NCBI GenBank assembly: GCA_023231475.1
Contig: JALJEE010002185.1
Span: 62,001-126,000 of the forward strand
Length of the DNA stretch: 64,000 bases
Direction of reading: 5' to 3'
DNA from: Seison nebaliae
Lineage: Eukaryota > Rotifera > Pararotatoria > Seisonacea > Seisonidae
The position numbers were made by a program, and so were the translations under genes. Shown here one piece after another: positions 10,451-23,184 of this stretch (positions are counted from its first letter, which is position 1; the number at the start of each line of letters is the position of its first letter). Below the pieces are notes generated by a model that saw only the letters and a program-made list of their open reading frames with translations, was not told the origin of the DNA and ran no database searches.

Positions 10451-13005
10451 CTGACTGAATACATTGTACTGAATGGAAATTCAACAGTGTGCTTTCCTCA
10501 CCTAAGTATGTGGACGAATTGCAAAACACAACCCATCGTTCTCAATAGGAAAGATGTGTGTATGCAAAGAAGTACATTGTGAAATGATTGTATATTCCCG
10601 TCTTGCCCTCCACATACATTAAAGTAATTGGACGTTTTTCTCTTTCTCTCAAAAGGAGAATGATGAAATTGAAGTACTGATGAAACCATAAATTTGATTG
10701 TACATCTCTCTCCTCATTCACTCGTTCATCATTCAATGTCTGCATATGACCAATAGACTTAGAGATTCAATATCACTAGATTTAATTATTTTTATTTCTT
10801 TTATCAATCCCTTCAGCTACATCCATACATACGCCATTTCTCCACTTTATAAAGAACTAAATGAATGTCCATAAAAATATATGGACAACGTTCTACATAC
10901 GAATTAAATATATAAAGGTCCTGCCATTTAAGGCAGCATCTCATATTTGTATACATCAAGTAGAAAAATAGTAATGAAAAATTGTATGGGTAGTGTATAC
11001 GCCAACATATTCATAGAGAGAAATATCCATATTATTTTATTCATTATTCTTCTATACAACAATTAAGCAAGTAGTGGGCTACGTGTATAGTATTATAATG
11101 TATCATCTTGCACACAGCATGCACATAATGTAACTGGTGAAGAAAAAATAATTGGGAAGTACACTTTAATTCTTAGCTTCGTACCAGTTGCTAGTTAGTA
11201 CTCTTTCCTATATAAACACATTGAACTATTGATTGAAACTGTATGAAGAATTATTAATAAAATGAATTACATGTACCTATGGACATCGCATTTGGTTGTA
11301 TTGGTTAGAGTAAACATTTGACTATATTTCTGGGCTGAAATGACGACAAACTCTTTTCTTGGAGATTATTGTCAAGTAATATATATATTTTATATTAGTA
11401 AGTATTAACAGTATATGTGTGTAAACTGAATCATATTCACGTGCAAGAATGCAACTGCTTTTCATGACGTTAACTGAATAGAAATTTTCCAAATATGGGA
11501 CAATTCATATATCGTGATTATTGGCAACAGTTAACACTAACATGCTTCAATTTGAATATGTCAAACTCCAAAAAAATTATATTAAAACTGAAAAAAATTT
11601 ACATTAATATAATTTATATTATTCTTCAATGACAAATTTAAAGTTCATTGGGTTTATTTCGGTTTTTAGCTTTATTTAAGTTTAGTTCAATTTTAAACCA
11701 AGTTTAAGCAAGGCAGTTAAATAACTTCAAAGAGAAATTGTAAATTGAATGGAAACTTTAATTTTGTTTTAAAATCTTTATTTTTTATTTAAACATCGAT
11801 AATTGAATAATTGAGAAAAAAAATTTTATGAAATTGGTGGTAAATTGTTGAGAAGACTGAATACTCAAATCAATCAATTATTCAAATTTTATTAATAAAT
11901 CTGTTGTTAGAAGTTACTATGAGAAAGTTAATGAGAAATATCAAGGCATGAGCTAAAGATATTGTTATCAGAAGAAACAATAGGGAGTTGTTGGAATTTA
12001 GATACTATGTTCCTTTTCTGTTTAGTCCGTACGAATATGGAAACAAAACGGACCAATGTAGAGGAAATTTCTTTATGATATTCTTATTAGATTTTATTGG
12101 GAAATTATTTACATGAAGATATTGTTCAACCACTGATGTTGAGATGACTGCCTAAAATATGGAATTAAACATGAAATGGAATAGGACATACAATAAGTTG
12201 TGTGTGCATCCAACAATTCCCCTCCCACCCATCGTCTAATGCAATGGTGCACATGGTAATAATACGAATTTCATTAATTGTAAGTAATGCTTCGAACAAG
12301 AGGGAAGGAACGTATGAGGAATGCCTCCTATCTTTCTACTTGTTCTATTAACCAAAATCGACACATTCATCCCTATTCCTGCCAAAGACATGTCGTTCAC
12401 AGATAAATTTAATCTAGTTGTATGTGCATTTTATATGCACAAATTGAACTATCTGTTCTTTGCCTTATTTTAGCTTAGGGTAACAAATCGTCAGATATAA
12501 ATACTGTATTTCATATTACCCAATAGGTAAAAATAAGCCTTACTGTTCGTAATTCTCTTAAGAAGTTTTCTGAATAAAATGATGAACTTTAAAAAATAAG
12601 ATCCAACAAGTTGAATCATTCAACTAATTGATTTATTCTCGTTGTCGGAGAGAAGATTTGGAAAGTTTTTATGAATTAATCCTTACTTACTTACAAGAAG
12701 TGTAGTGGAAGATTTAGTTAAAAGAAAAATATAACTTTATAAGATATCTTTTCGATAACTTAATAATACTACAAAATAAAAATTTAAATTGAAAATTTCG
12801 TTAAATACTCTGACTCTGTAACTGAAAGACTTGATCGAAAGTTTTCTGAAAGTGACGGAAATATTTTTATTAGTTTTCCGAAAATCAGTTTGATGAAATT
12901 AGAGATGAAAATATTATTTATATATATATATAAGAAGTAGAAGATAAAACTTTTATAATTAAATAAATAACAAATTAATGTAATTATAGAAAGATACCAA
13001 AAAAT
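10451..13005. other. Gene-free intergenic region
   Basis: About 2.5 kb of AT-rich sequence without a convincing frame on either strand. It contains the 3' flank of the large Gln-rich gene. A run of TA (about 12920-12931) is the only simple repeat noticed. Confidence 0.4.
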
Positions 13006-14642
13006 TTATTTTGGTTGTTGTTGTTGCTGCTGTTGTAATTGTTGCAGTTGTAACTGTAAGTTAAAATTTAAATTTTGACTCAATAGTTGTCGCTTCTGTT
13101 GTTCTTGTTGTTGCTGTTGTTGTTGTTGCTGCTGTAATGTGATTATACCTTGTCGTTGTGAGTCTAATGGCTGAGATAAAACGGATAAATTATTGATTGG
13201 GTTAAATGCGGAGACGTTGTTCAAATGAAGTAATTGATTTGGTGCGATAAGGGCCGGATTGTTCATTAGAGAGGCTAATGCATTATTGGTTGAATTGTTT
13301 TGTATATTAGTCAAGTTGGTTGAATTCGGTGTATTTAGATTTTGTGTTAACAACTGAGCGGGATTTGAGTTAAGTTGATTTAATAGTAACGCTGGATTTA
13401 GTTGATTATCAGATGTGATAAGTTGATTAATTTTCAAATCTAATTGAGTTTTATTAGCATTCAAGGAACGAATGAGTGTTTCATGTGTTAAGATTTTTTG
13501 GTTTATTTGAGATAACACTTGAATAAATTGAGTATTGTTTAACGACTGAGGATCTTGAAGATTTATGGTCAGATTCTGTTTTAATGAGGTCAACGTTCGA
13601 AGTTCAGATACTGACTGAACAATTTGTTGTTCGGTTAATTGTGATTGCTGTGTCAACTGTTTTAATTGAATCATAATCATTTGACGACGTTGTTGTTGTT
13701 GTTGCTGTTGTTCTAATTGTTTCTGTTGTACAAGTTTTTGTTGGATGAATGAAGAAATAGATTGTGCATTGTTTTGATTATTATTCGGAGTACATAACAG
13801 GTCTAAAATATTCATTTGAGGAAGTTGAGATGATGATGATGGTTGTTGTTGTTGTTGTTGTTGTTGAATTTGTTGCAATTTCAAAGTATTCTGTAAATTA
13901 TTATTCATAGGTTGTTGTTGTCGTTGTTGTTGTTGTAGTTGTTGTTTTTGTAAGATAAGATTTAGTAAATTATTAGAAGTATCATTAACATTAACTAAAT
14001 CATTATTATTATTATTATTATTGATTGTGTGATTGAAGGAAGTGATTGCAGAGCGGATATTATCATTATTATTCTGATAATTATTGTTTGATTGGAATGG
14101 AGGAATAACTGATGATATATTAGACATAATATCGGAAGAGACAACATTAGATTGGAATGAACTTTCATCTGATTTCAACAATGATGAATAAGCGGTATTA
14201 AAGACCGGTGACGTGAGATTGGAAGACGATGGACAATTATCAACTTCTTTTACATTTAATTCTGTTTTTTTTGTTAAATCAGATATGGTGACAGTATTGG
14301 TTATAACTGGGGGAATTGACGTCCGCGTTGGTGTTAGTGAAGATGTGGAGGACGGATGAATTGGATTCTTATAAAATATCGGAAAACCGGAAAATGAATC
14401 ATCTATCTTCGTCATCAATTTCCTTTTCTTGATTTCTAATTCAGAATCTGCGTCAATCATTCGATTTATCGATCCCACCATTTCTTCTAAAATGTCTCGT
14501 ATAGTATTTTCAATTTCTTCTTCCTTCATCGAAATTGAAAGATTTTCTTCTTTTCCATCTGTCGTCTCGTCGTTAGAATTTGTATTCGGTTTCTTTTTAT
14601 CTTTATCGTCATCCTTTTCATCCTTATTATCTTTATCATCAC

Positions 14643-14676
<34 letters not shown>

Positions 14677-17541
14677 TTCGCAACTTTCTTCACCGCTATT
14701 CTGATTTTCTTCCGGATAATTCTCATCATTTTTATCGTTTTGATTCGAGTTGTTTTTCTCCTTTTCATTACCATCCGTATTACTCAGTTGATGATTATTT
14801 GTATTATCATTATCACAATGCTCGTTTTCAGATGTACCATCATTCTGTTGATTATCGAAAGTTATTGGATTCCCTTGAATACTTACCGTCATGTCTCCTA
14901 CATTTATTACAGATGAATTATTGTTATTGACATTAAAGAAATTACGTTGTTGATATGCTTGTTGTTGTTGTTGTTGCATAAGTTGTGACTGTTGTTGTTG
15001 AACTTCATTTTGTTGTATTTGTTGCAGTTCCTGCTGCTGTTTCACATTCTGAAGTTGTTGTTGTTGTTGTGTTTGTAATTGTCTTTGTTGTTTGTTTTGG
15101 ACGGAAATTTGATTGGGAACAGAAATATTTTGAGCATTAATCAAATTGGAAGAAATTATCGTTTGTGGGAAATTAGATAAAGAAGACAAATTGTTCAATT
15201 GTTGTTGATGTTGATTTTGATTCATATTTATTAAATCTTTCAACGGGAGACTACATGCATTCTGATCAATAGAAATCATATTCTTATTTTCCAATATCGA
15301 CGTATTCGGATTCATTCGTTGTTGGAAATCGTTAATTAATTGTTGAGCCGTAATCATTTGCAGCTGTTTTTGTTGTTGTAATTGTATGAAATTTTCTTGT
15401 TGTTGTTGCTGTCGGATTTGGAGAATTAATTGTTGTCTTTGTTGTTGAGCGGCAGGTAATAATTTTGCGGCGATAATCGTCTTCAACAACGTTTCATTTT
15501 CTTTCTGAAGATTATATTGATGATTCAATTGCTCGATTGAATTCCTCAACGTATTTCTTTCAATTTCATTCGATTGTTGTTGCTGTTGTTGTTGTTTGTC
15601 TGACGTTAGTGTTTGTTTGACGTCTTCGTCTGATTGACTGATTGATGAAGTGATGTTAGAATTGGAAAGAAATTTGGCAACGTCCACTGTTCGTATATCA
15701 TTCTGAATGATGAGACCGTTTTGTTGAATTTCTTTGATAGAGAAAAGATTCTTAAATGATTCCATACTCATTTGTTCACGTGCTAAACGAGTAATGAAAT
15801 GTTTTTGAACGATTTGCATCGCTTGTTGTCGATCAGTTATTTGTTCTGATCCTGATGTTATCGATGATTTGAATGGTATAGAATCGGATTGTTTCGTCAA
15901 GTTGATTAGTGGTTGCAATGAAGAGATTAAAGTATTTGGAAATGACATTGGTTGTAATCGTTTGGATATGGGTAGAATAATCGGTTTCCCATTAATATCC
16001 ATCGTTAATTGATTATCTTTATTTGGTGAGAGGAGTTCATTGTCAGATATTGTTGGAGTGGTTGTTAATCGAATAATTTTATTGAAAACCAATTGAGGAT
16101 TACAAAGAAATATGAAATAATTCAAATCGATTAATGGATACATTTTCGAATATTGAATAATTCGTTTCATTTGCTCCTCACTCAACAAACCATTCTTTAC
16201 ACGAATATGCAATTCAGCAATCTTCATCAGATTCTCATATTTTATTTCTTCTTCTTCATTCATCTCTTCCACCAACTCATTCATCGATCGATTATTTCGA
16301 TTTTCACGTCTCCTCTTCTTCTGTCCCAAACTCAATTTCTTTCGATTTTTCATTTCTTGTTTCAACAATTTTTCCCGTTTCAAATCGTCTGGACATTTCG
16401 CTTCAATCATACGTTGTTCCAATTCTTTCTTCATTATCCGTTTCTCTTCTTTCACCAAATCTACATTCAATTCATTCTTTTTTCGTACAATTCCAACCGA
16501 TAATTCTCCATTCATTTTTTTCGTTAACAATTCTTTTATTCGCTGAGAGATGCATAAACTATTCGGATCGTTCTCTTCACATTTCTCATACATGTCGTAT
16601 TGGGGTGATGACTTCCGATTATTTCCGTAACATTTGAAATGTTTCTCTTGTCGTTTTCGATGAGATTGACGATTATATTTGAAAGAAGATGAATCACTCG
16701 AACATGAATCATCCGATTCATTCGATGAACATGAATCATTCGACGATGTTTCATATCTCGACGAATATCTCACTTTCTTATTTTTTCCATTACCATTATT
16801 GTTGTTGTTATTTATATTCATATTACTCTTATTCTTATAATCTTCCCATTCCCGTTTATTTCCACTTTCATATTCACTTAAACTCGAATGACTAGTGGAA
16901 CATGATGTTCCCGATGAACTCGTCGATCTCACTGATGAAGACGATGAAGATATCGATGTTGATCGAATCGATAATGAACGGCTATCATCAGACGAAGCCG
17001 ATTCAGTTCCAATCGAAGAATTTCGTGAATATTTTTTCTTCTTTCTTCGATTTCTTCTTTTATTCTCAGTCGGTTTATTCTCCATTTTCCCACTTAATTG
17101 TAATCGTGCTTGATGTGAATCTTCAACGAATCGATTGAGAATCTCCTCGTCTTTTCGAAATCGATTGATATTAGTCAATTTCTGCTTCTCCTTCAATTGA
17201 TGGTCAATTTCACCATCATCTTCTTCATCATCCTCTTCATTCTCTTCTTTCTCTTCATCATTTCCTTCAACTCTTTTCTCTTTATTTCTTTTATTTCCTT
17301 GTCGCTGATAATTATGATGATGATGATGATGATGGTGACGTTTCGGATGATGATTAATCATTTCACTTCCATCATTATTAGATTCCAAATATAATTTTTG
17401 ATTCTTTGTACCAAAATTATCCTCGAATCGAATTACTGAACATTGGATCGTCTGGAAAATGATTAATATAAGAAAATGATCAATAATATCAATTGGAAGA
17501 AAGAGAGAGAGAGAAAGAGAGAAAAAGAGAAAATTCATCAA
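13006..17541 (-). CDS. Very large Gln/Asn/Ser-rich low-complexity protein, probably nuclear
   Basis: One frame of 1511 codons. Most of the first 35 codons are probably not coding: they read as a polypyrimidine tract ending ATTTTCCAG at about 17449, so I expect an exon to start with TIQCSVIRFEDNFG. After that come a His run (eight), acidic blocks, a Ser/Arg-rich stretch (about residues 180-300), and the only non-repetitive segment, a Lys/Glu-rich helical region about 330-470 (SQRIKELLTKKMNGELS, SEEQMKRIIQYSKMYPLIDL). About 1000 residues of Gln-rich, Asn-rich and acidic sequence follow, with many poly-Q runs and an Asn run. Basic patches (KRRRENRN) suggest the nucleus. I recognise no family. 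A coactivator- or RNA-granule-like scaffold is inference from composition only. Confidence 0.7.
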
Positions 17542-17886
17542 GAAAAGAATAAAGAAAGTGTTGGAGAAATTTGATGAAATGAAGATTCTTTTTCAAATGT
17601 TTTAGAATGAATGAATTTGAATGAATTAGAAAGAATGAAGAAAATAATTACCATCAACATATCTCATGTCTTCAGTTCTCACGTGGATATATAATATTAT
17701 GAAGAGAAACTCTCTAATAGGAATAATCGTTAAAAAAAATTTTAACACAATTTCATCATTTAATCAAACGACGACGATGACATCAAAAGGAAACTAAAAT
17801 GATCGAGATGAAAATTACTCCATCTTCACATTGAAAGAAGATGAAATGGTGAGAGAGTATTAATAAAAATTCAAAGGAAATTCTTT

Positions 17887-18075
17887 TTACCTGATCTCCA
17901 GTAGCTTTTGAGAAAATATTGAAGTAACAGAAAGAATTAAGGAAACAACAATAGAATTTGGAGAGGAATTTAGAGAGAGTTGAATTCCGTCTCCAATCAT
18001 TTCATCAGATGATTCAAACGGATTAGTAACCTGTTTATGTTTGTTTCTAGGTAGATGATCATACCGTTTCGTCAT
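17887..18075 (-). CDS. Possible upstream exon of the Gln-rich gene or a separate small gene
   Basis: An ATG at 18075 (MTKRYDHLPRNKHKQVTNPF...) opens 62 codons that include one hydrophobic stretch (SIVVSLILSVTSIFS). The frame ends at a donor-like CAG|GTAAAA near 17891, and there is another donor option after CATAAACAG. Sequence before the ATG ends CTCTCTCTCAG, an acceptor-like word. Splicing to the 17.45-kb acceptor works in phase only from the earlier donor (after ...NKHKQ). I leave this unresolved. Confidence 0.3.
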   Translation of the reverse strand: MTKRYDHLPRNKHKQVTNPFESSDEMIGDGIQLSLNSSPNSIVVSLILSVTSIFSQKLLEIR

Positions 18076-18097
18076 AATATTATTATGTTGTTGTCCT

Positions 18098-18123
<26 letters not shown>
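18098..18123. repeat. (GA)n microsatellite
   Basis: About 13 uninterrupted GA units. Read on the minus strand it is a CT tract that ends in CAG, so it may serve as a polypyrimidine tract for the exon at 17887-18075. Confidence 0.85.
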
Positions 18124-18129
<6 letters not shown>

Positions 18130-18130
<1 letters not shown>

Positions 18131-20540
18131 AAATTAAAATTAATTTAAATTGTTCAACAAAAATTACGATCAACGAAAAAGGTGGAAGATTAAAAGAAGA
18201 ACACAAAATTCCTTCTACAACCATTTCCACGAGGTAAAAAAGTTATAGAAAATAAATTTCCAAAATAATTTCAAAATAAATTATTCCATCACTGGAATAC
18301 TACTAAAATAAAACGGATATTATATTATGGATTGTTACGTTTTATTAATTTGTTAGTTGTAGCTGTAGATATCACAATTCGAATGAAGAAGTCTACTCAC
18401 ACTTCAAACTCTTCAATCCGAAATTAATCATCTTCTGCTATATCGAATAATCGTCTTACCACCATCGTTCACTGCACAATATCATTATTGTATGAGTACA
18501 ACTTAGAATCGACAATTTAGCTGTGTCGTCACAATATGACATTCAAAATAAGTTGTAAGAAAAAATAAATTTTCATAAAATTTTCCTGTGAAGCGAAAGT
18601 CGATGTAATTATGGTTGAAATGAATGGCGATTTGAAAGACAACTAATATAAGTGAACAAGAGAGCATCAAAGGAAATAGTAGTTAATGAAAAAAGAATAT
18701 TACTCAATTTGGGCAAATAAGGAAAATCACGTAACAAAGTCCTGAGAGTGTCCACGAGAAAACTCTAGAAATGAGAAGTCAATCTTCTAATAATGATGGC
18801 AGTAATACTGTATAATGGAAAGAATAAATTCAACTAATTTTTTTTTAAAGCAAGAAAAAAAAAAGAAATTGTATTTCTTTTCTCGAAAAAGATGTAATGA
18901 GAAACATGCAATAAAAAGTGTAAAAAAAACTACAATTTCAGTACCAACAACAACAATAACAAGAACAGCAAGAACATTAATAAGAGGAAGAATAGAAGAG
19001 GAAGATTATAGCAGAAATTAAATAGAAGAATTCACTAATATTTCAGTGCCTGTATGTTTAATGTGTATCCGATAGTACCCGATATAACATATAATTAGAT
19101 TACCCACCAGCATTTTCTGTCACAAACGAATGGGATCATAATGGACAAGATTATGAACGAATATTTTAAATAATCACATATCGTGCATCATATTGATTAG
19201 ATGGAATGATTGTTGTCCTTTTGAATAAATTTTTTTTTGTCGAAATAGACAGAGAGAGGGAGAGAAAGAGAGTAAAAAAAAGGAAAGTTTTAGGAAGAAA
19301 AATAACATTTTTTTTTTGGTGCAGCTAACACATGATAAGGAAAATAATACAAATTTTAGGAGAAATGAAATCTCTTGCGGTGAAGCAGAACGAAGGCAGA
19401 TGAATTTATTGTTAAACTAAGAGGAGATATTAGAATTATAACAACTAATTGAACTAATCAAAGAAGTTGAACATGAAAGAATAATAAACAAACAACATCT
19501 TTTTTTTTCGTTAACTAAAGTTAGTCGTGTTAATTTTAAATTAATCATTTCCAATGAGACGCAAGAGAATCAATGAATTGAATAGACAAATTGAAGAGTG
19601 ACAAGAAAGGGGAAGATTAGAAGAAAAAAAATAAAAAAAAAGATTACGTACGAAAGTGTGCATTGATTAACATCTGTTATTAAGATAGAGAGCATCAATG
19701 ATTTAGAGATTGGAAGAGATTTGAAATGAAAAAGAATTTCAACGAAACAATAAATTATTCAAATCATTTTATTCATTTCAAAACAAAAATTATAAGAGAG
19801 AAAGTTAATCGATTTAAAAGAAAAGTAGAAACTGAACTAACTTTGCACATTTTCCATGATACGTCCTCACACTTTTCTCCTTCTCAAATTGAGACGCGAT
19901 TGTTTTCGTTCTTTTATATTAACGGAGTGTAATTCTATTAAAACATTTGAATTATATTTCAAGTGATGAATGAAAAAATAGAATACGAATATTTTTCGAA
20001 TATAGAATAAGAAAATAATAATAACTAAATCACAATCAGATTGTGCATTAATTAAATTAATGAAAGGTAGAAAAGATGAGGTGTTTTCGAAATGAAAAAC
20101 GAAAATTATTATTATGTGATCGGAAGGAAGGAAAGAAAGAATGAGTAAAGATAAAGTATCGATATATGGGAAGAAGAAAAATAATGTGATAAATGTGTAC
20201 ATACACTGACAGCCAATTAAGAATGGAGCGAATAAATGATAAATAAGAAAAATAATAATCTTCCTCTATTTGAACGTAGTGATTATATTATTCAATTTCA
20301 TTTGGTGAAGACGTCAAATATTTTCGGGATTATTAAACTTTTTCATAGATATGAAAGAAGATGAGAATTTGTTAACATTCGATTGGTTAAGAATAATTTG
20401 ATGGAAGTCCATCTCAAATTCTTGGCTATTCTAACTAAAAATTAAATTCTTCTCTAGTCACTTCTCCCCAAACTTCAGTGACTGGATCTTGCAAACTCAC
20501 AATTTAATATCACAAACGATTACTCCTCAAAATTACGATA
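18130..20540. other. Gene-free intergenic region
   Basis: AT-rich sequence with A-runs and purine runs and no frame with protein-like composition. It should contain the promoters of the divergent Gln-rich gene (minus) and GDT1 (plus). No TATA box or clustered site stood out. Confidence 0.4.
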
Positions 20541-21377
20541 ATGAATTTCCGAAAATTATTAGTGAAATTTATTATACTATTCACTCTTCTATGTTGTTCC
20601 AATCAAGTCAATGGGAGATCAACAGAGAAAGTTGTGACGAAAGGAAAAGATGTTGAGAAGTCGAATCCAGAATATGGATTTATTCATGCATTAACCGCTT
20701 CCTTCTCCGTCGTATTAATCTCGGAAATAGGAGATAAAACTTTCTTTATCGCTGCAATTTATGCTATGCAATATTCAAGATTGATCGTCTTCCTTGGCAG
20801 TATGACGGCATTGGGAACCATGACAATATTATCCGCTTATCTCGGTAACATCATCACTATTTGGCTACCGAGACATATAACTATTTTATGTTCATCTGTT
20901 CTCTTCATTTTTTTCGGAATGAAGATGTTGTACGAAGCAAAGAATATGGAGAATGAGAATGCTGATGACGAATTGGAAGATGTGAGGAAGGAATTGTATA
21001 ATGAAAGATCGAAAGAATTCATAGACAATTGTGATCAAGAGAATTGGTGGTCAAGACGATGTCGTCCATTTCGAATTTGCTCCAATTTTATTCAGTCGTA
21101 TGTCAACACAATATTTATTCAAAGTCTTACACTTACATTCTTAGCGGAATGGGGTGATCGAAGTCAATTGAGCACAATCATTTTAGGAACAAGAGAAAAT
21201 ATTTTAGGTGTTTGTATTGGTGGCACGGTAGGACATGCCATCTCGACGGGAATGGCTGTAATCGCCGGAAAAATGATAGCGTCGAAAATTACAATTAAAT
21301 CAGTCACTTATGTCGGTGCTGTCATTTTCTTCATTTTTGGTTTTTCCGCTTTCTTTCTCGAATATAACAAATCATGA
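20541..21377 (+). CDS. TMEM165: TMEM165/GDT1-family Golgi cation/proton exchanger
   Basis: A single exon, 278 aa. A signal peptide (KFIILFTLLCCSNQVNG) is followed by two three-helix halves. Each half carries the UPF0016 signature: EIGDKTFF at about residues 62-69 and EWGDRSQLS at about 203-211. A charged cytoplasmic or lumenal loop with acidic residues (ENENADDELEDV) lies between them. Length and layout match animal TMEM165 and yeast Gdt1. Family role: Ca2+/Mn2+ transport against protons in the Golgi, needed for Mn-dependent glycosylation. All key acidic motif residues are present, so it looks functional. Its last two codons (TCA TGA) are also the last two codons, read backwards, of the convergent TRAPPC5 gene. 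Confidence 0.93.
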   Translation: MNFRKLLVKFIILFTLLCCSNQVNGRSTEKVVTKGKDVEKSNPEYGFIHALTASFSVVLISEIGDKTFFIAAIYAMQYSRLIVFLGSMTALGTMTILSAYLGNIITIWLPRHITILCSSVLFIFFGMKMLYEAKNMENENADDELEDVRKELYNERSKEFIDNCDQENWWSRRCRPFRICSNFIQSYVNTIFIQSLTLTFLAEWGDRSQLSTIILGTRENILGVCIGGTVGHAISTGMAVIAGKMIASKITIKSVTYVGAVIFFIFGFSAFFLEYNKS

Positions 21378-22222
21378 AATCTGATTCCGTTGCAATACGA
21401 TCTCGTCTAAACGTATGATATATATTGTCCCGTTATTAGTATCGCATGTCACTGTTGCTGGCTGTACAGAAGAAGAAAATAATTAGTAATTTCTGAGTTT
21501 TTCCCCCCTTTTTTTTATTTATCAATATTTATTTGAAAGTTATTGGTAAAATAATTATATTAATTTCATTCCATTTTCATTTATCACTTCGTATAATAAA
21601 ACTTCGAAGATACTAACGAAATTATGTGAAATTAATGCCGCTTCTATAATTCCACAATTTAGCGAAGCGCAATTCATATGGGCTTAAAAGAAATAGTATG
21701 AGAAAGATAAACGTTCCGTTAAATTAACCAACATAATTCTGGTGGAATAGACACGTATTTGTTTAGTACTGGTTCGTCTTCTTTTAATAAGTCTATAATA
21801 ATAATAATAATATTAAAAAAGTGGAATGAAGAAATAGAAAGGAAGTAGTTTAACAAATTAATTTTTCTGACGTACTTCGTTCAACATAATTGATTTCTTT
21901 CCCAAATAACGCTTTCCATAGAGTCGTTTGAATAAAATGAAGGACATCCGTAATGGACTTTAGACGTTCACGCTTATCTCTCAAATACATCAAATCCACA
22001 AATCTCAAACCTATCGAATAGCCGATGCGAACCAGTTTGTCGTGCATTATCGAAGAACTTCGACTATTCCGATGGATATGTTGAACAACTTCGGAGAAGA
22101 ACAAAGCGAAAGTACTTCCATTGACCTATAAAATCATTTTAGAAATTATTATTCCAAAGAAATTTAGTAACGTCAAATTTACCTTGTCTACCTATCGGTT
22201 TATCTAAATTACTTAGCGGCAT
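21372..22222 (-). CDS. TRAPPC5: TRAPP complex subunit 5 (Trs31 family), five exons
   Basis: complement(join(21372..21461,21618..21682,21733..21792,21876..22125,22172..22222)), 171 aa. Recognisable in order: GKFDVNGSTFALFFSEVVQ, LVRIGYSIGLRFVDLMYLRD, TLWKALFGKE, EPVLNKYVSIPPE, NCASLNCGIIEAAL and a degenerate end (PATVTCDTNNGTIYIIRLDE). TRAPPC5 is a Bet3-like fold subunit of the TRAPP tethering complex in ER-Golgi traffic. Introns are 46, 83, 50 and 156 bp; three start GTT and one is a classical GTACGT. The first donor (GTTACT) was chosen because it alone keeps phase. The sequence TTTGCAG ends 4 bp before the ATG, so either an upstream non-coding exon or a trans-spliced leader is possible. The protein is slightly shorter than human TRAPPC5 (188). 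Confidence 0.9.
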
Positions 22223-22388
22223 TCTCCTGCAAACTTATCAAATTTAATTCTAATTTTATTTGGATAATCAAAATTATCTATCTCAAGCTTTCTATTTTAA
22301 TTTTTATTTTAACCAAAATTTCGCAAAAATAGAATAAGAAATGAATTTCAGACGACGATGCTTTTCTTGCAAATAACTTATAAAATTT

Positions 22389-22676
22389 TCATTTAGCTCC
22401 ACCTATCTTTTCGCCGATATAACCCTTAGCGGCTTTGAAGAATTTACCGTTCACTAAATGATCTTGCAATTTTAGTCGATTTCCTATCGATTTCTCTATT
22501 TTCTCCGTTTCATAATCAACACTTAACGGTTTGATAGGACCAATAGCAGTAATGTCTTGACTTGGCGCATAATAGTCATAAACGAAATTCCTTACATTAT
22601 GATCATACGGAGATGGATAAGATCGAGAGAGTTGAGAGAGTGAAACAAGATAAAAGATGCAGATATATTTTTCCAT
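22389..22676 (-). CDS. Small secreted hypothetical protein, 95 aa
   Basis: One exon. A plausible signal peptide (MEKYICIFYLVSLSQLSRS) is followed by a mature part of about 75 residues with many Tyr/Asp/Lys and no cysteine. It ends FFKAAKGYIGEKIGGAK, a basic amphipathic segment. No dibasic neuropeptide cleavage pattern is evident. It lies 166 bp upstream of TRAPPC5 on the same strand, close enough to share a transcript, but nothing proves that. I recognise no family. Confidence 0.5.
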   Translation of the reverse strand: MEKYICIFYLVSLSQLSRSYPSPYDHNVRNFVYDYYAPSQDITAIGPIKPLSVDYETEKIEKSIGNRLKLQDHLVNGKFFKAAKGYIGEKIGGAK

Positions 22677-23184
22677 CAGTCAAACTAGCGGAATGTTAAA
22701 TAGAATTAGAAAAGAAAAAAGTAAATGAAAACTTCCTGTTCTTATCTTCCTTTCATTTATTCGATTCCCTTAAGTTCCACATCATTCAATACGGAATTGT
22801 ATGCTTTTCTGTTCTCTGATTATATCTCACAATCGCCGCCAGTTCGAAAATACAGATTTAGATTAACATTAACAATTATTCAAGGAGTAATCGTATAAAA
22901 TAGTTAAATTATGTTGATAGAATTCTCGTTTCAGAAGTGATATCTAAAATTTTTAGATTATAATTTATAAATATTCCGACGTATAATAATATCCATAGTT
23001 TTTCTGATTTGATTTTCACACTTTAACGTTTTAACTATTTAAAAGTTATATCTCTTTCATAGATAATACCAACATTTTTTAATTTTCGATTTTTCATTTC
23101 TTACTTTTCTGGAACTATTCTGCGAATGGAACAATTCAAAAACTTCAATTCGCATTCAAAGTTCTTCTGAAACAATATTTCTTA
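22677..23184. other. Intergenic, nothing recognised
   Basis: About 0.5 kb between the secreted-protein gene and the left terminus of the Tc1-like element. No coding signal. Confidence 0.4.

Noticed and set aside
14526-14930. Tyr/Ile-run frames overlapping the Gln-rich gene in other frames
   Set aside because: Pure shadows of the (AAT)n and Asp/Glu-coding repeats of the real frame.
17450-17541. N-terminal MMNFLFFSLSLSLFLP as a signal peptide of the large Gln-rich protein
   Set aside because: The DNA is a pyrimidine-rich tract ending ATTTTCCAG, a typical acceptor. A nuclear-type protein with such a signal peptide is unlikely. I treat it as intron read-through.
21372-22676. A trans-spliced operon of the small secreted protein and TRAPPC5
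   Set aside because: The 166-bp spacing and TTTGCAG before the TRAPPC5 ATG would allow it, but an ordinary non-coding first exon explains the acceptor equally well and no leader RNA gene is visible.
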